Under the pieces are notes generated by a model. The model was not told the origin of the DNA. It made no database searches and saw only the letters and a program-made list of their open reading frames with translations. 64,000 nt of DNA from Odobenus rosmarus divergens. Lineage: Eukaryota > Chordata > Mammalia > Carnivora > Odobenidae. The position numbers and the translations under genes are program-made. Positions 12,380-23,052 of this stretch are shown one piece after another; the first letter of the stretch is position 1, and each line of letters begins with the position of its first letter. The stretch covers positions 2,511,941 to 2,575,940 of the forward strand of contig NW_004450404.1 in NCBI RefSeq assembly GCF_000321225.1. Direction: 5' to 3'.

Positions 12380-12610
12380 CTGGGAATTAGTGAGACTAGT
12401 TCTTTTTTTTGTAATTGATTTTTTTATTATATTCAGTTAGCCAGCATATAGTACATCATTAGTTTTTGATGTAGTGAGACTAGTTCTTATCTGAATTCAA
12501 TTCATAGCTAGTTATATGACCTTGAATAAAATGCTTACATTCTAAGAATGTAGCTTACTTTTCTGTAAAGTGAGAAAATTGGTAGATCATTTCTAGAAAT
12601 TTTACTGAAT
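12380..12610 (+). repeat. MIR-class element interrupted by a tiny L1
   Basis: GGAATTAGTGAGACTAGTTC, ATAGCTAGTTATATGACCTT and TTCTGTAAAGTGAGAAAATT follow the MIR order once the 12405-12471 L1 insert and one copy of its TSD are removed. Confidence 0.6.
12405..12471 (-). mobile_element. 67-bp L1 3' end with 17-bp TSD
   Basis: The insert consists only of an inverted poly(A) (T run) and the last few dozen bases of a caniform L1 3' end (CAGTTAGCCAGCATATAGTA, AGTTTTTGATGTAG). It is bounded by the exact duplication TAGTGAGACTAGTTCTT at 12388-12404 and 12472-12488, so it is a complete, extremely 5'-truncated retrotransposition event. Confidence 0.93.
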
Positions 12611-12639
12611 CCCAAATATAAAATTTTTAAAGAAATCTT

Positions 12640-12770
12640 GTCATTCATTCAGTTATGCAAAAGTACTGATAGAATTATTTCTATGTGCTCAGATTTGTGG
12701 TTGATTTCAGGGATGTAATGGTGAATGTAATGGTAAGTAAAAATAGAGGTCCTCACTTTGGAGGAGACTA
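12640..12770 (-). repeat. Possible L2/MIR3-type relic, inverted
   Basis: TCATTCATTCAGTTATGCAA, TTCTATGTGCTCAG and GGATGTAATGGTGAA resemble the reversed L2 3' end in the right order, but divergence is heavy. Confidence 0.4.
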
Positions 12771-12934
12771 ATCTTTTTCTTCCAGGAAGCTGTCTTGGTC
12801 TTTGGAGAAGAGACTAGTCTTGATGGATGAGAAATGTCATCAGCATGTAGCAAGATGGTGAATCACCCTCAGAACACTTCTGAGAGCTGATATACTTCTG
12901 AGAGTGAAGACTTGTTGTTTAAAGCAATGATATT

Positions 12935-13081
12935 GGGGTGCCTGGTGGCTTAGTTGGTTAAGCGCCTGACTCTTGGTTTCAGCTCAGGTACAGATCTAAA
13001 GGTCATGGGATCGAGCCCGATGTCAGGCTCTGCTCTCAACAGAGTCTGCTTGCCCTCTCCCTCTGCCCCTCCCCCTGCTTG

Positions 13082-13112
<31 letters not shown>

Positions 13113-13136
13113 AAATAAATAAATCTTTAAAAAAAT
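12935..13136 (+). mobile_element. Carnivore SINE (SINEC), sense
   Basis: Head GGGGTGCCTGGTGGCTTAGT, a (CT)n run at about 13083-13108 and an AAATAAATAAATAAATC tail. The TSD is AAAGCAATGATATT at 12921-12934 against AAAGCAGTGATATT at 13137-13150, one mismatch. Confidence 0.95.
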
Positions 13137-13421
13137 AAAGCAGTGATATTTTGGGGACTCATTAGACATGCCTGTCTTTAGATAACATTACATTTTCCAA
13201 CCTTCTTTGCAAGTATAAGTAGTCATGTGACTTATTATTGACTTCTAGTCAATGGAATGTGAGTAGAACAGCCTATAAATAATCCCCCCCCACATCTCCA
13301 TAATCCTTCTCCTTCTTCAGGCATCATAGAGACAACAACAGAAACCTTGAGAGCCATGTACTGAGGATGAAAGAGCCACAGGATAGAAGGGGCGTTGGTG
13401 TCTGAATCACACTTTGTAGGA

Positions 13422-14574
13422 TGTATTATTCAGGGAGGGAGAGAGGGAGAGAGAATTCATTCACACAGTGGTAGAGGCTAGCAAGTCCAAAATCTGCAGG
13501 GTAGGTAGGCAGGCTGGAGACCCAAGGAAGATTTGATGTTGCATCTCAAATCCAAAGGCAGTCTGCTGGCAGAATTCCCTTTTCCTAGAGTTACCATACG
13601 ATCCAGCAATTGCACTACTGGGTATTTACCCCAAAGATACAAATGTAGGGATCCGAAGGGGTATGTGCACCCTGATGTTTATAGCAGCAATGTCCACAAT
13701 AGCCAAACTGTGGAAAGAGCCAAGATGTCCATCGACAAGACGAATGAATGGATAAAGAAGATGTGGTATATATATACAATGGAATATTATGCAGCCATCA
13801 AAAAGAATGAAATCTTGCCGTTTGCAGCGACGTGGATGGAACTGGAGGGTATTATGCTGAGTGAAATAAGTCAATCAGAGAAAGACATGTATCATACGAC
13901 CTCACTGATAAGAGGAATTCTTAATCTCAGGAAACAAACTGAGGGTTGCTGGAGTGGTGGGGGTGGGAGGGATGGGGTGGCTGGGTGAGAGACACTGGGG
14001 AGGGTATGTGCTATGGTGAGTGCTGTGAAGTGTGCAAGACTGTTGAATCACAGATCTGTACCTCTGAAGCAAATAATACATTATATGTTTAAAAAAAAAA
14101 GAAGATAGTAGGAGGGGAAGAATGAAGGGGGGAAATCGGAGGGGGAGACGAACGATGAGAGACTATGGACTCTTGAGAAACAAAGTGAGGGTTCTAGAGG
14201 GGAGGGGGGTGGGGGGATGGGTTAGCCTGGTGATGGGTATTAAAGAGGGCATGTACTGAATGGAGCACTGGGTGTTATATGCAAACAATGAATCACGGAA
14301 CACTACATCAAAAACTAATGATGTAATGTATGGTGATTAACATAATTAAAAAAAAAGAATTCCCTTTTCCTCGGGGACATCAGTCTTTTTCTCTGAAGGC
14401 CTTTGACTACTTTGATGAGGCTCATCCATATTACGGAGGGTAAATCTGCTTTACTCAGTCTACTGATTTAAATGTTAATCTCATCTAAGAAATACTTTCA
14501 CAGCAACATCCACAGTAGAGTTTGACCAAATATCTGGGTATTGTGGCCCAGCCAAGTTGACATAAAATTAACCT
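13422..14574 (-). mobile_element. Nested LTR-like repeat, interrupted by a young L1
   Basis: The element starts TGTATTATTCAGGGAGGGAG, contains GGCTAGCAAGTCCAAAATCT and, after the L1, GTAAATCTGCTTTACTCAGT and AGTTGACATAAAATTAACC. It has the same layout as the copy at 43040-43478, which has clean TG...CA ends. The LTR sense strand is minus, judged from the AATAAA-like signal in the family layout. The L1 occupies 13587-14355. Confidence 0.65.
13587..14355 (+). mobile_element. Young 5'-truncated caniform L1 with TSD
   Basis: The copy starts in the ORF2 C-terminal region (AGAGTTACCATACGATCCAG), keeps an open 151-codon stretch in part of ORF2 (13533-13988 overlaps it), and ends at a poly(A) after GGTGATTAACATAATTAAAA. 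A perfect 16-bp TSD, AGAATTCCCTTTTCCT, lies at 13571-13586 and 14356-14371. It sits inside an LTR relic that sits inside another. Confidence 0.96.
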
Positions 14575-14708
14575 TCCCTGAGGACAATCACCCGTTGATT
14601 AGGAACAGCTCTTTTAAAACATAGGTTTTGGAGAAATAATTTCTATAGCATTTGAGCCATTAGAAATCACCCTTGTTATGAGCAACTAGCATTACCTTAA
14701 CTAATACA

Positions 14709-15889
14709 CCACAAAAAAATCCACCACTTACTTTTGGTAATTCCAATTTGTTTATTTGCAAATGCTCTCACTTTTGTACTGGCTCCCTGATGTGGAGGGG
14801 AAGGAAAGGGGCACTTTTATAAATCTAATAAATAACAATGATGATGATTATTGGATCCTGCCCTAGGAATGTATTAAACATCTCAGAGTGGCATTATCTG
14901 CAATGGGTCACCAGTAAGCACAAAGAGGCAATACTAATTGGTAGCCTAGTGTTTCAGGGAAGTTAATGCACCTTCTCAAGTGATTTGTTCCTATAGCGTA
15001 ATTGATTTATTGGCATTCCTTATCTGAACATTTGTGAAGCCCTTGGTGCTAATCAGAATAAATGCACTGAACTAATCTTTACTAAACTGCCAGTGACATT
15101 TATTTGCCCCCCTTTTAGATGGAACGCCTCTAAATTCAGTAATTTAGAGCATGTTTTACAGTGGACAAAAGCATTTATTTCTTCAGATGTGAGCTGTTGT
15201 GAAGGGTAGTATTTTCCACAGGAAGATGATGAGATAAATAACAAAAACTCAGTGACTAAATGGCTCATTATTTAAAGAGAAATGAGGAGACATAACAGGA
15301 AGGATAAGGGCTAAGATGCATACCACATTTGTAAGATGGTGATGTTTTCTATCATCTGGTTTGTGCAGGGCATAGGTGAGAACACTGAGGTTTTATATTA
15401 TTTAAATTAAGGTGTCAACTCAACTCCTTAGACACAGGCTTCCACTGAACTCTTCAGTATGCTCTTAAGATTGTCCAGAGAGTTCCACAGTGACATGGTA
15501 ACCACTACTTGCCAGGCACTGAATTTGTGTAAACATATTAATCCTGAAATAATTCCTTTTTTTCCTTTTCTCAGTCTATTAGGTCAGATTTCACTCCTGA
15601 ACCTGAATGTTACATGGGCCTCATAAGTGGTAATACAGAAACTGAAGACAGCTGGAGATGGAGCCTGCTTTCCTAGTGGGGAAATCTCTAAAATAATAGG
15701 TTGATTCAAAGGACTTTCTGTTCTCTGGTGTCTGTGGAGGAACAAGTGGAAAAACCAAATTCACATTCCTCTTCTAGCCAAAAAAAGACAATAGCCAAAG
15801 CACTGTCAAAACTCATGACACATTAAAAATAATTCTTTTTCCAAACTGTTGACCTCAAAAATGGGGGTTATGGGGAAGTGTGTGGTTCT
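14709..15889. other. Unique sequence
   Basis: No gene found. A short stretch at 15512-15560 (GCCAGGCACTGAATTTGTG) hints at an inverted MIR end. The region 14930-15100 has balanced composition and homeodomain-like TAATT words but no proof of function. Confidence 0.4.
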
Positions 15890-16078
15890 CACAGTCCATT
15901 TCTGGACCAACAGCATTGCCATCACCTGGAAACTGATTAGAAAAGCAAATTATTGGGTCCCACCATAGAACTACTGACTCAGAAATTCTAGGGGTGGGGT
16001 CCAAAAAGCTGTATTTTTAAAAAGCCTTCCAGGAGATTCTGATGCAGGCTCAAGGGTGAACCAGACTTTGCACTTAGA
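15890..16078 (+). repeat. MER5A-like DNA transposon relic
   Basis: CATTGCCATCACCTGGAAAC, CTGACTCAGAAATTCTAGGG, GTGGGGTCCAAAAAGCTGTA and TCCAGGAGATTCTGATGCAG appear in MER5A order. Internal non-autonomous hAT relic without transposase. Confidence 0.75.
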
Positions 16079-16210
16079 TGAATCTGGGCTAGAATGTAGC
16101 TCCATCACTTAATATATGTATGATTTTGAGCAAGTTACTCCCTATCTCCACTCCCTTTTTATCTTTTGTATGTTATTTTAAAAGTTAACTGTGCATGGAG
16201 ACTTCTGGGG

Positions 16211-16220
16211 AAGATGGTGG
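16211..16220 (+). promoter_or_regulatory. YY1-like motif at the 5' end of L1-A
   Basis: AAGATGGTGG lies about 11 bases into the element. In human L1 a YY1 site (AAGATGGC core) near the 5' terminus directs accurate transcription start. The equivalent position and core here are suggestive; the last bases deviate. Confidence 0.4.
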
Positions 16221-16722
16221 AGTAGGAGGACCCTAGGCTCACTTCATCTCACAGGTATAACTAGTTAACACTCACATCAGTGTAAATAACCCAGAAAATG
16301 ACCTGAAGCCTGGAAGAATAAAGTCCACAATTAAATGTAAAGAAGAGGCCACATTGAAGAGAATAGGAAGGGCAGAGACGTGGTCCAGAATAAAACAGAA
16401 TCTCTGAGGGAGTCAGAGACACCACAGGCATGGAGAGGCAAGAGAAACAGACCCCTCATGCTGGAGAGCCTGCATGGGGAAGACGAATCGCTATAACATT
16501 TGGCTTTGAAAACCAGAAGGGCTGAATTCCATGAGTTCTTACAACCATCGGGACTTAAAACCTGGAATTTTAAAAAAATCAGTGGGCTCAGCATTAAAAG
16601 GGCCAGGAAGGTGAGAGGAAACTGAATCCCCACCCTTAAAGAGACGGCACAGCAAATAGGCCAAGGAGATATAGCATAGAAGCAGCAGTTTGAAAGGAAC
16701 CTGGGGCGTACAAGAGGGAGAG

Positions 16723-17229
16723 TTATTTCCTAATCTCAGAGTGAGTCCCAGAGGGACAGAGGCCTTGGGGAACTCTTCCAAATAAAAAGTAACTGGCAGG
16801 CACCATTTCTCTCCATTGCTTCCCAGCATGAACACATGGCCACCTACAGGACTTGCTACCTAACTTGCTAGCACTGCTGCGCCCCATACCCCACCCCCGG
16901 TGCTTTGGTGGATTTGCCCTCTCCAAAACGCTCTTGGCCGGAGCCCATATAGGGCAGTGCTGCAGGCGGGGCAGTGTGCAAGCAGCCCCTACAATGGCCA
17001 GCATCACTCCAGTGTGACTCCTGCTACAGGTGAAAGGGACAGATAACCACACACACCAGTTGGATGGAGACCCAGCAGAGGGCTGGAGGCAGACAACTGG
17101 TCTGACTGCAGACCCTACCCACCAATGAAAGCTTCTCAGGGGATGACACAGGGAAAATGGCCTGCAGTTTGGTGCTACTGCAACTGTGGTAAACACCTGC
17201 TCTGACTCAACTAAAACCCAAGACGTCAT
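16723..17229 (-). other. 168-codon antisense open frame in the L1-A 5' UTR
   Basis: An uninterrupted frame on the strand opposite to L1-A lies wholly within its 5' UTR. It contains the stretch AACTLPRLQHCPIWAPAKSV, which has an in-register counterpart in the antisense frame of L1-B (34862-35212). Neither resembles a protein I recognise and both are Cys/Trp/Ser-rich. Primate L1 has an unrelated short antisense ORF0 in its 5' UTR, which is why this is listed. It may be a chance frame in GC-richer sequence. Confidence 0.35.
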
Positions 17230-17509
17230 CAGACTGGCCCACTAACACCACAGGGACCAAACACTACCCACAACAGGTAAAGAAAGCCATTGCAGATGAT
17301 TGGAATGAAGGAAAAGGCAGGTCAGCCCCAACATCAAGGCACATGCAAAACACTTAGGAGACACCTCTGAGCACCAGGTTCTGGTGAACAGGGGACACTG
17401 CATTGCAGGGCACTACACGACCTCTTCTTCATAAGGCCATTACTTTCAAGTGCAGGAGATGTAGCCTTCTTTCCTAACACAGAGAGGTAGACACAGAGAG
17501 TTAGACAAA

Positions 17510-18526
17510 ATGAGAAGACAGAGGAGGGGTGCCTGGGTGGCTCAATCAGTTGAGTGTCTGACTCTTGATTTTGTCTCAGGTCATGATCTCAGGGTCATGG
17601 GGCTCCATGCTCAGCTGGGAGTCTGCTTCTCTCTCTCTCTTTCTCTGTTCCTCCCCCTGCTCATACACTCTCTCTAAAATAAATAAATAAATCTTTTAAA
17701 AAAAGGCAGAAGAATATATTACAAATGAAAGAAAAGGACAAAATCACAGCAAGAGACCTAAGCAAAATGGAGATAAGTAATATGTCTGATAGAGAATTTA
17801 AAGTAATGGTCATAAAGATACTCACTGGACTTGACGAAAGAGTGGAGGACCTCAGTGAGACTCTCAACAGTGAGATAAAAAAAGAACCAATCAGAGATGA
17901 AGAACACAATAAATGAAATTAAAAATACACTAGATGGAATAAATAGTAGACTAGATGAAGCAAAAGAATGAATCAGTGACCCAGAGGACAGACTAATGGA
18001 AAGTAATCAAGCTGAGCAGATGAGAGGAAAAAAATGCAAAATGAGAATAGATCTAGGGAACTTAGCAACACCATCAAGTGTGATAACATTTGCATTATAA
18101 GGATCCCAGAAGGAGAAGAGAGACAAAAGGGGGCAGAAAATTTATTTGAAGAAATAATAGCTGAAAACTTCCCAAATCTGGGGGAAGGAAATAGAAATCT
18201 AGATCGAGGAGGCAGAGAGCCCCCAACAAAATCAACCCAAGGAGGGCCACACCAAGACACATAGTAATTAAAATGGCAAAAAGTACTGATAAAGAGAGAA
18301 TTTTAAAAGCAGCAAGAGAAAAGAAAGCAGTTACATACAAGGGAAACCCCATTAGGTTATCAGCTGAAGTTTCAGCAGAAACTTTGCAGGCTAGAAGAGA
18401 ATGGCATCATATATTCAAAATGTTGAAAGGAAAAAAACCTGCAGCCAAGAATATTCTATCCAGTCAGGCTATCATTCAGAATAGAAGGAGAGATAGGGTT
18501 TACCAGACAAAGAAAAGTTAAAGGAA
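17510..18526 (+). pseudogene. L1-A ORF1 remnant (ORF1p RNA-binding chaperone)
   Basis: ORF1p coats L1 RNA as a trimer. The ATG at 17510 matches the start used by the sibling copy at 35646. A SINE (17526-17704) splits codons just after the start. Downstream the coiled-coil segment reads ISNMSDREFKVMVIKILTGL and stops at about 17914; the RRM segment (from 18034) includes ENLFEEIIAENFPNL; the C-terminal domain, in another frame (18273-18521), has RLSAEVSAETLQARREWHH. So the gene is broken by the SINE, at least one stop and at least one frameshift. Confidence 0.88.
17526..17704 (+). mobile_element. SINEC inside L1-A ORF1
   Basis: Head GGGGTGCCTGGGTGGCTCAA, a CT-rich run, and the tail AAATAAATAAATAAATC. 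The imperfect TSD GACAGAGGA (17517-17525) against GGCAGAAGA (17705-17713) fits the L1 sequence GACAGAGGAATAT seen undisturbed in L1-B. Confidence 0.93.
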
Positions 18527-18924
18527 TTCATGACCATTAAATCAGCCCTACAAGAAATGTTAAAGGGGACTCTTTGAATGGAAAGGAAAGACCATAAACA
18601 AGAGTAAAGATAGTAAAGAAGCACAAAAGCAGTAAAAATAAGTATATCCGTAAAAACCAGTGAAAGGACTCACAAAAGGATGTAAAGTATGATGCCATAT
18701 CCCTAAAATGTGGGAGGGGGGAGGAGTAAAAAATGGGTTCAAACTAAGTGACCATCAACTTAATATAGACTGTTTATGCAGAAGATGTTATATATATATA
18801 TAAACTGAATCGTAACCACAAATCAAAAACCAGTAATAGGTATGCAAAAAAGAAATAGAAAAGAATCAAAATATGTCACTAAAGAAAGCTAACTAACTGT
18901 GAGAAGAGAGCAAGGGAAGGATAG

Positions 18925-18958
18925 AAATACATACATACATACATACATACATACATAA
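18925..18958 (+). repeat. (ATAC)n microsatellite at the L1-A ORF2 start
   Basis: About seven ATAC units. In L1-B the corresponding L1 text is ACTACATACCTATCAGTAAT, the beginning of ORF2. Here the tract is followed directly by sequence from further into ORF2, so the repeat expansion coincides with loss of the ORF2 N-terminus. Confidence 0.85.
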
Positions 18959-19367
18959 ATCTTAAAAAAAACAAGACCCATCTATATGCTGCATATAAGA
19001 GACTCATTTCAGACCAATCAAGACACATGCAGATTGAAAGTGAAGGGATGGAGAAATATTTATCATGCAAATGGATGTGAAAAGAAAGCTGGGGTAGCAA
19101 TACTTACTTTGGGCAAAATAGACTTTAAAACAAAGACTGTAACAAGAGACAATGAAGGACACTACATAATCCTTCAGGGCACAATACAGCAGGAAGATGT
19201 AACAATTGTCAATATTTATGCACCCAACGTGGGGGCGCCCAAATATTTAAAGTAGTAATAACAAACATAAAGGAAATAAATGATAGTAATTTAAACTTTA
19301 AAATTTGAGGTAATTTAAAACTAAAGTACTAGTAAATAATAGTAATATAATAATAGTAGGGGACTTT

Positions 19368-19559
19368 TTCTTTAAGACTTTATTTATTGAGAGAGAGAGT
19401 GAGCCAGAGAGAGCACAAGTCGGGGGGGAGGGAGGGGCAGAGGGAGAAGCAGACTCCCCGCTGAGCGAGGAACCTGATGCGGGGCTCCATCCCAGGACTC
19501 TGAGATCATGACCTGAGCTGAAGGCAGCCGCTTAACCAACTGAGCCACTCAGGCGCCCC
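19368..19559 (-). mobile_element. SINEC inside L1-A ORF2 endonuclease
   Basis: Inverted full-length SINE with head complement CACTCAGGCGCCCC. The exact TSD AGTAGGGGACTTT at 19355-19367 and 19560-19572 duplicates the codons of the L1 endonuclease GDF motif. Confidence 0.96.
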
Positions 19560-20584
19560 AGTAGGGGACTTTAATATCCCAGTTACATCGGTAGATCATC
19601 CAAACAGAAAATCAACAAGGAAACAGGGGCTTTGAATGACATATTGGACCAGATGGATTTAACAGATATATTCAGAACATTCCATTCTGAAAGAGCAGAA
19701 TATACATTCTTTTTAAGTACACATGGAGCATTCTTCAGAATAGATTACATATTAGGCCAGAAAACAAGTCTCAACAAATTCAGAAAGATGGAAGTCATAC
19801 CATACATCTTTTCTGACCCCAATGCTATGAAACTAGAAATCAACCACAAGAAAAAAATCTGGAAAGAGCACAAAAACCTGGAGGTTAAATAACATGCTAC
19901 TAAACAGTGAACAGGCCAACCAAGAAATCGAAGAAAAAAATAAAAAAGTGTGTGGCAACAAATGAAATGAAAACACAAGGTCTAGAAGGTTTGGGGTGCA
20001 GCAAAAGCTCTTCTAAGATGGAAGTTTATAGGAATACAGACTTACCTTAATAAGCAAGAAAAATCTCAAACAAACAACTTCACCTTATACCCAAAGGAGC
20101 TAGAAAAAGAAGAACAAACAAAACCCCAAACCTTCAGAAGGAAGGAAACAATAAAGATTAGCACAGAAATAAATAATATAGAAATTAAAGAAATAATAGA
20201 ACACACCAATGAAACCAGGAGCTGATTCTTTGAAAAGATTAATAAAATTGATAAACCTTTAGCCAGATTTATCAAAAAGAAAAAGAGAGAGAACTCAAAT
20301 ACACAAAATCACAAATAGAAGAGGATAAACAACAACCAACACCACAAAAATACAAAGGATCATAAGAGTATATTATGAAAAATTATATGTCAACAAACTG
20401 GACAACCTAGAAGAAGTAGATAAATTCCTAGAAACATATAACCTCCCAAAACTCAATCAGGAAGAAATGAAAAATTTGAACAGACTGATTACCAGCAATG
20501 AAATTGAATCTGTAATCAAAAATCTCCCAACAAACAAAAGTCCAGGACCACATGGCTTCACAGTTGAAATCTACCAAACATTTA

Positions 20585-20779
20585 TTTTATTTTCTTAAAG
20601 ATTTTATTTATTTATTTTACAGAGAGAGAAGGGGGGCAGAGGGAGAGGGAGAGAAGTTCAAGCAGACTCCCTGCTGAGTGGGGAGCTCAGTGCGGGGCTC
20701 AATCTCAGGACCCCAAGATCGTGACCTGAGCCAAAATCAAGAGGCAGACACTTAACCAACTGAGCCACCCAGGTGTCCC
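20585..20779 (-). mobile_element. SINEC inside L1-A ORF2 RT region
   Basis: Inverted SINE with a T-rich 3' end and head complement GAGCCACCCAGGTGTCCC. The exact 15-bp TSD TCTACCAAACATTTA lies at 20570-20584 and 20780-20794. Confidence 0.96.
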
Positions 20780-23025
20780 TCTACCAAACATTTAAAGAAG
20801 AGTAAATACCTATTTTTCTCAAACTATTCCAAAAAACAGAAGAGGAGGGAAAACTTCCAAATTTATTCTATCAGGTGAGCATTACCCTGATGCCAAAACC
20901 AAATAAAGACACTACAAGAAAAGAGAATTACAGGCCAATATATCTCATGAATGTAGTTGCAAAAATCCTTAACAAAATATTAGCAAGCCAAATCTAATAA
21001 TACATTAAAAAATAATTAAACATGACCAAGTGGGATTTATTCCAGGATGCAAGGGTTCAATATTCACAAAACAATCAGTGTGGTACAACCCATTGGTGAG
21101 AGAAAGGATAAAAATCATAGGATCATTTCAATAGATGAAGAAAAAGCCTTTGAGAAAGGACAACATCCATTTCTGATAAAAACCCTCAATAAAGTGGGTT
21201 AAGAGGGAACATAATAAAGGCCACATATGAAAAGCCCACTGCTAACATTCTACTCAATGGTGAAAAGCTGAGAACTTTCCTCCTAAGACCAGGAAAAAGA
21301 CAAGGGTGTCCTCTCTTACTTTTATTCAACATGGTACTGGAAATCATAGCCACAGCAAATAGACAACAAAAAGGAATAATAGGCACCCAAATTTGTAAGG
21401 AAGAAGTAGAACTTTCATTATCTGCAGATGATAAGACATTACATATAGAAAACCCTAAAGGCTCCACCCCAAAATTACCAGAACTATTAAATGAATTCAG
21501 TAAAGTCACAGGATACAAAATTGATGTACAGAAACCTGTTGCATTTCTACACACTAATAATGAACCAGCAGAAAGGGAAATGAAGAAAGCAAACTCATTT
21601 ACAATTGCACCAAAAATAACAAAATACTTAGGAATAAACTTAACCAAGTAGATGAAAGACCTGTACTCTGAAAACTATAAATCCCTAATAAAAGAAATTG
21701 AAGATCTGAGGTATCACAAATCCAGATTTCAAGTGATACTACAAAGCTGTAGTTATCAAAACAATATGGTACTGGCACAAAAAGAGACACATAGATCAAT
21801 GGAACAGAATGGAAAGCTGGAAAACGAACCCATGATTATATGGTCAATTAATCCTCAATAAAAGAGGGAAGACTATGTAATGGGAAAAAGGCAGTCTCTT
21901 CAGCAGATGGTGTTGGGAAAACGGGACAGCTACATGCCAAAGAATGAAACTGGACCACTTTCTTACACCATACACAAAAATAAGCTCAAAATGGATTGAA
22001 GACCTAAATGTGAGACCTGAAACCATAAAATTCCTGGAGAGAGCACAGGAAGTAATCTCTCTGACATCAGTTGTAACATTTTTCTGGATATGTCTCCTGA
22101 GGCAAGGGAAACAAAAGCAAAATCAAGCTATTATGACTACATCAAAATAAAAAGCTTCTGCACAGTGAAGGAAACAATCAGCAAAACTAAAAGATAACCT
22201 ACTGAATGGGAGAAGATATTTGCAAATGACATATCTAATAAAGAGTTAGTATCCAAAACATATAATGAACTGATACAACTCAACACACATAAAACCTCCA
22301 GATAATCCAATTAAAAGTGGGCAGAAGACATGAATAGATGTTTTTCCAAGGAAGACATACAGATGGTCAACAGACATGAAAAGATGCTCAACATCACTCA
22401 TCATCATGGAAACACAAATCAAAACCACTGTGAGATATCACCTCACACCTGCTAGAATGGCTAAAACCAAAACTCAAGAAATGACAAGTGTTGATGGGGA
22501 TGTGGAGAAAAAAGAACCCTTGTGCACCCTTGTTGGTGGGAATGCAAACTGGTGCAGCCACTGTGAAAATGGTATGGAGGTTCCCAAAAAATTAAAAATA
22601 GAACTACCCTATGATCCAGTAATCACATTACTGGGTATTTACTCAAAGAATATAAAAACACTAATTTGGAAGGATATGTACACCCCTATGTTTACTGCAG
22701 CATTGCTTACGATAGCCAAATTATGGAAGAAGTTCAAGTGTCCATTGCTAGATAAATGGATAAAGAAAAAGTAGTGTGTGTGTGTGTGTATATATATATA
22801 TAGGAATGTTAGCTATCAAGAAGAATGAAATCTTGCCATTTTCAACAACATGGGTGGAGCTAGAGAGAATAATACCAAGCAATAAGTCAGTCAGAGAAAG
22901 ACAAATACTATATCATTTTACTCATATGTGGAATTTAAGAACCAAAGCAAATGAATAAAGGGGAAAAAAAAGAGATACAAACCAAGAAAAGACTCTTAAC
23001 TCTAGAAAACAAACTGCTAGTTACC

Positions 23026-23052
23026 AGAGGGGAGGGGCTGGGGGGATGGGTG
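23026..23052 (+). other. G-rich tract in the L1-A 3' UTR
   Basis: GAGGGGAGGGGCTGGGGGGA followed by TGGG gives four G runs with 1-2 base loops, able in principle to fold a G-quadruplex. Comparable tracts recur in the 3' UTRs at about 5041-5064 and 14199-14221. G-rich 3' UTR tracts are known in primate L1. Confidence 0.6.

Larger units (their letters stand above)
13165..14708 (+). mobile_element. MaLR-like LTR relic split by a nested LTR
   Basis: The left part (13165-13421) has CATGTGACTTATTATTGACT, GTCAATGGAATGTGAGTAGA and CATGTACTGAGGATGAAAGA. The right part (14575-14708) ends TTGAGCCATTAGAAATCACC and TTAACTAATACA, the usual end of MaLR/ERVL-type LTRs. Between them sits a second, inverted LTR which itself carries an L1. 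The exact subfamily is not assigned; this is an old solo or fragmentary LTR with no viral genes. Confidence 0.6.
18960..22940 (+). pseudogene. L1-A ORF2 remnant (endonuclease and reverse transcriptase)
   Basis: ORF2p nicks target DNA and reverse transcribes L1 RNA. The N-terminus with the first endonuclease motif is missing at the ATAC tract. Remaining endonuclease motifs are RIDYILGQ and FSDPNAMKLE, where the catalytic SDH histidine is replaced by proline. A SINE splits the GDFN motif (19355-19572) and another splits the finger region, where GPDGF has become GPHGF. The RT catalytic FADD box reads SADD (about 21424). The C-terminal Cys-rich region survives in a 132-codon frame (22376-22774). 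It is heavily mutated and inactive. Confidence 0.9.

Noticed and set aside
13533..13988. A 151-codon frame near 13.5 kb.
   Set aside because: It begins in the LTR relic, passes the TSD and runs into the young L1 ORF2 tail; no independent gene.
22376..22774. A 132-codon open frame that could look like a gene.
   Set aside because: It is the C-terminal part of L1-A ORF2, with [17 protein letters not shown], a standard L1 motif region.
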